Assembly (NCBI GenBank): GCA_017558825.1
Contig: JAFYTO010000011.1
Span: 1-64,000 of the forward strand
Length of the DNA stretch: 64,000 nt
Source: Clostridia bacterium
GTDB taxonomy: Bacteria; Bacillota; Clostridia; Christensenellales; Borkfalkiaceae
Direction of reading: 5' to 3'
In this document: piece after piece, positions 60,069-64,000 of the stretch
Layout of the letters: each line of letters begins with the position of its first letter
Position numbering within the stretch: the first letter of the stretch is position 1
Notes under the pieces: model-generated
What the model saw: the letters and a program-made list of their open reading frames with translations, nothing else
What the model was told of the DNA's origin: nothing
The model's database searches: none
Translations under genes and position numbers: made by a program

Positions 60069-61541
60069 ATGGAAAACAAAATAATTCTTAATTACGAAAC
60101 TTTTAAAGACAAGGTTTACGCTTGTTGGGTAGGCAAAAATATTGGCGGAACAATGGGCGCACCTTACGAATACACGCGCGATATCTTAGACGTAAAAGGC
60201 TTTGCAACCGAACCGAGCGTCGTTCTTCCTAACGACGACCTTGACCTTCAATTAGTGTGGCTTTTGGCCGTTGAAAAAATAGGCGCAAAAGCAATAACTA
60301 CTTCAACGTTAGGCGAGTTTTGGTTAAGTTTTATAGTGCCAAACTGGAATGAATACGGAATAGGCAAAACTAATCTTGAACGCGGGCTTATGGCGCCACT
60401 TTCAGGCGACTACCAAAACGATTGGAAAAATTCTAACGGCGCGTGGATTAGAACCGAAATTTGGGCTTGCCTTGCACCAGGCGCTCCAGACGTAGCGTCA
60501 AAATATTCCATTGCAGACGCACAAGTTGACCACGGCGCAGGCGAAGGTACTTACGCCGCCGCTTTCGTTTCGGCAATGCAGTCTTCAGCGTTCGTTATAA
60601 ACGATTTGAGAAAATGTATTGAAATAGGGCTTAGCAAAATTCCCGAAAATTGCCGTATGGCAGATAGCGTTCGCACAGTGTTAAAATGCTATGACGAAGG
60701 CAAAACCGCTATAGAAACGCGCAATATTATTCTTGAAAGAAATATGGATATAGGTAACGGCTGGTTTGAATCGCCTTCAAACGTAAGTTATGCTATAATA
60801 GGGCTTTTGTACGGTGGTGGCGATTTTAAAAAATCAATGCTTACCGCAATAAATTGTGGTGACGATACCGACTGCACCGCCGCAACCGTTGGCGCAACGC
60901 TTGGCATTTTAGGCGGTATGGATATTATTCCAAAAGACTGGCAACGCCATATAGGCGATGATATTATAACCGTTTCCATCAACCGCGCTTCGGTTGGTAG
61001 AGAAGTGCCAAAAACTTGCACGGAACTATGTAGTAGAGCGGTAAAACAAGCGCCGTATATGCTTTTTTCTAACCACGCAAACGTTGAAATTGCAAATACT
61101 AAAACCGAAATTCCGTCAAATATTTACGACACTTTAATAAACAATGACAATTTTAAAGGTATAATTGAAAATATAAAGCCTAACACTATAACTTTTGACT
61201 GTGCATTTTTAAATGCAACGGTATGCTATAACGGCGACCCCGAAATTAGCAAAAACGGCGAAAAGAAAATTGACATAACGTTTATAAATAACACTAACGC
61301 TTTTGATAATAGGCGTTATAACTTGGAATTCCGTTGGTGGCTTCCTAACGGCTTTTCCGTTGAAACAAATAAGCAAACAATGAAACTTTGCTATGCTAAT
61401 TCACACATAGACGGAAAACTTCACTACAACGTAATAATTCGCGCGGGCGAAACGGTTGAAGCAATGAATAGATGCGTGCTTGAAGTTACTGCGGTTGGAC
61501 GCTCAATTCCAATGTATATTCCAATAACTTTACTTGGATAA
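60069..61541 (+). CDS. ADP-ribosylglycohydrolase-family protein
   Basis: 490 residues. The N-terminal ~320 residues have the family's metal-binding motifs: 'ACWVGKNIGGTMGAPYE', 'NDDLDLQLVW' and 'NCGDDTDCTAATVGATLG'. The last ~150 residues form an added beta-sandwich ('LEFRWWLPNGFSVETNK'). In saccharolytic Clostridia and Bacteroidota such proteins lie in sugar clusters and may hydrolyse N- or O-glycosides rather than ADP-ribose; substrate unknown. Preceded by a TATAAT at 60033-60038 and ACGGAG as ribosome binding site. Confidence 0.85.
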   Translation: MENKIILNYETFKDKVYACWVGKNIGGTMGAPYEYTRDILDVKGFATEPSVVLPNDDLDLQLVWLLAVEKIGAKAITTSTLGEFWLSFIVPNWNEYGIGKTNLERGLMAPLSGDYQNDWKNSNGAWIRTEIWACLAPGAPDVASKYSIADAQVDHGAGEGTYAAAFVSAMQSSAFVINDLRKCIEIGLSKIPENCRMADSVRTVLKCYDEGKTAIETRNIILERNMDIGNGWFESPSNVSYAIIGLLYGGGDFKKSMLTAINCGDDTDCTAATVGATLGILGGMDIIPKDWQRHIGDDIITVSINRASVGREVPKTCTELCSRAVKQAPYMLFSNHANVEIANTKTEIPSNIYDTLINNDNFKGIIENIKPNTITFDCAFLNATVCYNGDPEISKNGEKKIDITFINNTNAFDNRRYNLEFRWWLPNGFSVETNKQTMKLCYANSHIDGKLHYNVIIRAGETVEAMNRCVLEVTAVGRSIPMYIPITLLG

Positions 61542-61551
61542 AATATTTAAA

Positions 61552-62280
61552 ATGGATTTTAAAATGAAAAAAATAAACGAAACGTATACGCAATTAGATA
61601 AAAACACCGTTTTGGCAACAAATCAATTAAAAGAAACGGAAAACGTTAAGTTTGACCTTTTAAACGCGGGCGGAATAAAAATTACTTTCGTTGGAAATTC
61701 TATGACGTTGCACGGCGTTTTAGAAGAAATAGGTTGGAACTTTGAACACGGCATGGCGGCGTCAAAGAAAGAAAACGATTACGTTCATATATTAAAGCGC
61801 AAAGTTTTAAACGTTGACCCGCTTGCAAGTTTTTGTATTTGCCAAGTTGCAAACTGGGAATGGGAATATAAAAACGGAACTAAAACTCATTATAGATATA
61901 AACAAGCGCAAAATTTTAATGCAGACGTTATAATTATTAGATGCATTGAAAATTGCCCTAAAAAAGATTTTGATAGCCAAATTTTTATAAAAGAATTAGA
62001 CGCGCTTATTTCTTATTTAGACCAAAATAAAAAAGCAAAAGTTATAATAACCACGGGATTTTGGCGTCACCCCGGCGACGATGCTTTGCGTGAATATGCA
62101 CAAAAAAACTCATTTCCTTGCGTAGTTTTAAATGACCTTGGCGAATTAGACGAAATGAAAGCAATAGGCTTGTTTTCTCACGGCGGAGTTGCAAATCACC
62201 CTGGCGATAAAGGTATGAAAGAAATGGCAAATAGAATTGCCGTTCCACTATTACAAATTGTTAAACAATTTAAAAAATAA
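61552..62280 (+). CDS. SGNH-type hydrolase
   Basis: About 242 residues. 'ITFVGNSMTLHG' is block I (GNS instead of GDS), 'VIIIRCIENCPKKDF' sits in the block III position, and 'GVANHPGDKGMKEMANRI' is block V with the catalytic His. The TTG at 61534 would overlap the upstream gene; ATG at 61552 or 61564 is more likely, with no strong ribosome binding site to decide. Probably an esterase acting with the preceding glycohydrolase-family protein. Confidence 0.75.
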   Translation: MDFKMKKINETYTQLDKNTVLATNQLKETENVKFDLLNAGGIKITFVGNSMTLHGVLEEIGWNFEHGMAASKKENDYVHILKRKVLNVDPLASFCICQVANWEWEYKNGTKTHYRYKQAQNFNADVIIIRCIENCPKKDFDSQIFIKELDALISYLDQNKKAKVIITTGFWRHPGDDALREYAQKNSFPCVVLNDLGELDEMKAIGLFSHGGVANHPGDKGMKEMANRIAVPLLQIVKQFKK

Positions 62281-62295
62281 GTTAAAAGCGCTTAG

Positions 62296-62403
62296 GAAAA
62301 CGCCGACTTTTGCTTTTACGTTAAAGCGGACGGCTTACATCCTAATGATGACGGACATAAGGCAATAGCACAAAAAATACATAAATTCTTACAAAATTTA
62401 TAA
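62296..62403 (+). pseudogene. Remnant of an SGNH hydrolase gene (C-terminus)
   Basis: The frame from 62296 reads 'ENADFCFYVKADGLHPNDDG', then 'HKAIAQKIHKFLQNL' and a stop. It matches the C-terminus of the SGNH hydrolase at 55541 ('DFCSYVKDDGLHPNDDGHRA'). A stop lies just upstream (TAG at 62293-62295) and there is no start, so it is a broken piece of a paralogue left behind the intact gene at 61552. Confidence 0.85.
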
Positions 62404-62407
62404 TAAA

Positions 62408-62433
62408 AAAGCCACCGCAAAAGCGGTGGCTTT
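62408..62433. terminator. Bidirectional terminator
   Basis: A perfect 11-bp stem AAAGCCACCGC with loop AAAA between the pseudogene and the minus-strand gene at 62442. Confidence 0.85.
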
Positions 62434-62441
62434 AATTTTAT

Positions 62442-63026
62442 TTATTTGTGCAATTCATAGTGAATATAGTTAAGGTCAGAAACAAGGCTAGAGCCAATCT
62501 TATCGTAAATACGTTTGAAATCATAAAGAACTGCTTTAGCTTGTTTTAAGTTCTTAACTGTACGGCTAATATAGACGTCAACACAGTTTTTATAAAAATT
62601 AAAGCGAACTTGTGGGTAAGTTTGTTTTAAGTGCGTTTGCGTTTTAACATAGTCTTTCATAGGTAAGTTTTCAAAAACAACTTTTGCAGTGGTGTTATAA
62701 ACGTAAGGGCCTAAAGCTTCGCGTTCTTTGCCAAAAATTTTTGTTTTATAATAGTATCTATCTCTACTAAAAGTTGCTTCAGCACTAAAAGTGTTTTTAT
62801 AAGCCGTTGCAAAAAGGTGCGTTACGGTATAAGTTGCATACCAATTTTCGCCAGAAACACGGCGGTCAATACCGCTTTTTCTATAAGAGCGCGGTGCTTT
62901 TGCTAAGTTAAAGCCTGGCAAAACTTGTTTAAACATTGGAATTGCTTTTTTTGGTTTAATGCCAAAAAGACGGCATTTTAAATTTGTGATTTTCATCTTT
63001 AAAAGTTCTTTTATAGATTTGAACAT
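62442..63026 (-). CDS. Hypothetical basic protein
   Basis: 194 residues, rich in Lys/Arg/Tyr, without signal peptide or membrane segment ('RSYRKSGIDRRVSGENWYAT', 'VRFNFYKNCVDVYISRTVKN'). No family is recognised. AGGAGTTTTTATT before the start is a fair ribosome binding site. It stands alone between a terminator and the flavoprotein gene at 63105, whose stop lies 78 bases upstream of this start on the same strand. Confidence 0.6.
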   Translation of the reverse strand: MFKSIKELLKMKITNLKCRLFGIKPKKAIPMFKQVLPGFNLAKAPRSYRKSGIDRRVSGENWYATYTVTHLFATAYKNTFSAEATFSRDRYYYKTKIFGKEREALGPYVYNTTAKVVFENLPMKDYVKTQTHLKQTYPQVRFNFYKNCVDVYISRTVKNLKQAKAVLYDFKRIYDKIGSSLVSDLNYIHYELHK

Positions 63027-63104
63027 AATAAAAACTCCTATTTTTTGTTTGATAATAAATAGATTATAGCATAATTATAGTTCAATATCAATATTTTTGT
63101 AAAA

Positions 63105-64000
63105 TTATTTTGCAAGCGCCTGTCTAAGCGGTTTTTTAATGTTTACGCTGTTTAACTTTTGATATTTTTTAGCTGATTTATACGCAAGCACGCCTTGTTC
63201 TAAAGCTATAGGCAAACCGCCAGGAGCGTTGTTCCATTGCGATGCCGTTATTGCGTTTTTTAGCCCTTTTATTTTTTGGCTAGTTTTATGTGGAAGCTGT
63301 CCTTTTTTTAAAACGTTAGACATATACGCCCCTCCGCTATGCCCTGTGTAGCGGTTATAGGAAGCGGGAGTCCAGCAGTCTAGCAAAGATATTTTGCCTT
63401 GTAATGTAGGAAAGTTTTGTTCAATTGTTTTTATGCAAATTTTTGCAATAGCGCGTTTGCGTTTTATATATTTTTGAATATTAGTTTTGCGTAGCTTAAC
63501 CCACTTTAGCGAACTTTCTTGCGAGCAAATAAACATAGTTTCTATTAAAATTTTGCCGTTTTTTACCGTATTTTTTATATAAGGAAAGTTTTTAACCGTA
63601 AGCGTTTTTCCAATAAATTTAGAGTATGGCGATTTTACTAAAAGCAACGTTTCATCGCAAAAGGGAAGAGATGAACCGTCTATTAAAAGCGCTGTGTGAA
63701 AACTTGAAAAAGTGGTGCCTTTGCTATAAGCGTTAGGAGTGTTTAAATTTAATATTTTTGAGTAAGTAGTGAGTGTGTCAGTACAAAAAATTGCGTAGTC
63801 TAAATTAACGTTTTGTTTGTTTTTAATCATAATGCTTTCTACCTTGCCATTTACTATTTTTGCGCCTGTTACCGCGCTATTAGTGTATATTTTACCGCCT
63901 AAACCCTCAAATTTACGGCGCATATTGTTAGCCATTTCTATAGAACCTCCCTCAGGAATTCCACCGTTTCCACTTGCAAAAATTGCGTAAGAAACAATTA
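63105..64000 (-). CDS. Phytoene-desaturase-like FAD-dependent oxidoreductase, partial
   Basis: The frame runs off the right edge; the ATG at 63935 is internal, because upstream codons 'VSYAIFASGNGGIPEGGSIE' belong to the family pattern 'P.GG...'. Further features are 'RRKFEGLGGKIYTNSAVTGA' (substrate/FAD region), 'LDYAIFCTDT' and a C-terminal 'NAPGGLPIALEQGVLAYKSA'. The N-terminal FAD-binding GxGxxG motif is outside the window. Members desaturate or isomerise carotenoids or retinoid-like compounds; no carotenoid synthesis gene is visible here. Confidence 0.75.
   Translation of the reverse strand, partial: IVSYAIFASGNGGIPEGGSIEMANNMRRKFEGLGGKIYTNSAVTGAKIVNGKVESIMIKNKQNVNLDYAIFCTDTLTTYSKILNLNTPNAYSKGTTFSSFHTALLIDGSSLPFCDETLLLVKSPYSKFIGKTLTVKNFPYIKNTVKNGKILIETMFICSQESSLKWVKLRKTNIQKYIKRKRAIAKICIKTIEQNFPTLQGKISLLDCWTPASYNRYTGHSGGAYMSNVLKKGQLPHKTSQKIKGLKNAITASQWNNAPGGLPIALEQGVLAYKSAKKYQKLNSVNIKKPLRQALAK

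Overview
The window is AT-rich DNA from a Clostridia-like member of the Bacillota, probably an anaerobic gut or rumen saccharolytic lineage. This rests on the rpsF-ssb-rpsR operon, many sigma-A promoters with 16-18 bp spacers, strong GGAGG-type ribosome binding sites, a SipW/TasA-type secretion locus, a monomeric [FeFe]-hydrogenase, a glycyl radical enzyme and many cytoplasmic glycosidases. The exact taxon cannot be fixed from the sequence. No rRNA, CRISPR array, transposase, integrase or phage structural gene was found.

Layout. 0-6.5 kb: the end of a BspA-type leucine-rich-repeat protein, a CofE-like protein, a lipoprotein, a hydrogenase, and an ABC importer operon (ATPase, permease, binding lipoprotein). 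6.6-10 kb: a SipW-type signal peptidase fused to a duplicated C-terminal domain, with two SipW-cognate secreted proteins on either side; the locus lies between two near-identical terminator hairpins. 10.5-14.1 kb: the rpsR-ssb-rpsF operon and a TIGR03936/TIGR03960 radical-SAM pair.

14.4-38.6 kb is the most unusual part: a tandem array of three units integrated into a tRNA-Arg(CCU) gene and carrying defence genes, all on the minus strand. The unit boundaries are the 7-8 bp anticodon-loop sequence CTCCTAA(G) followed by the 3' half of one tRNA-Arg (here 'tRNA-b'). Downstream of it each unit carries a tRNA-b terminator, a promoter, a second tRNA-Arg gene ('tRNA-a', itself with the same anticodon-loop core), a terminator and then the cargo. 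The orphan 5' half of tRNA-b is at 38527-38557 and a 3' half lies at the far end at 14365-14407. Unit 3 (about 5.5 kb) has a controller-type regulator, an AvaI/BsoBI-like restriction enzyme with its methyltransferase, and a SIR2-like plus DUF262 gene pair. Unit 2 (about 4 kb) has a leucine-rich lipoprotein, a small protein, a nucleoside-deoxyribosyltransferase-like protein and a DUF1883-TIR protein. Unit 1 (about 14.7 kb) has a membrane protein, an Xre regulator, a nuclease-like protein, a type I-like nuclease-methyltransferase fusion with HsdS, a Ser/Thr kinase, an OLD-type ATPase-TOPRIM protein, a helicase-nuclease and an unrecognised coupled partner. No unit contains a recombinase, so the units look like satellites or relics moved in trans.

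38.9-64 kb is mostly carbohydrate metabolism: three AraC regulators, a Gfo/Idh/MocA dehydrogenase with a NahK-like sugar kinase, a DppA-like D-aminopeptidase, a DUF1538 membrane protein with two PII-like partners, a glycosidase-like protein, an operon joining a glycyl radical enzyme and its activase to a GH2 enzyme, an SGNH esterase and a beta-helix protein, then a GH28-like enzyme, an ADP-ribosylglycohydrolase-family protein, another SGNH hydrolase, an SGNH gene remnant, and at the right edge a partial phytoene-desaturase-like flavoprotein.
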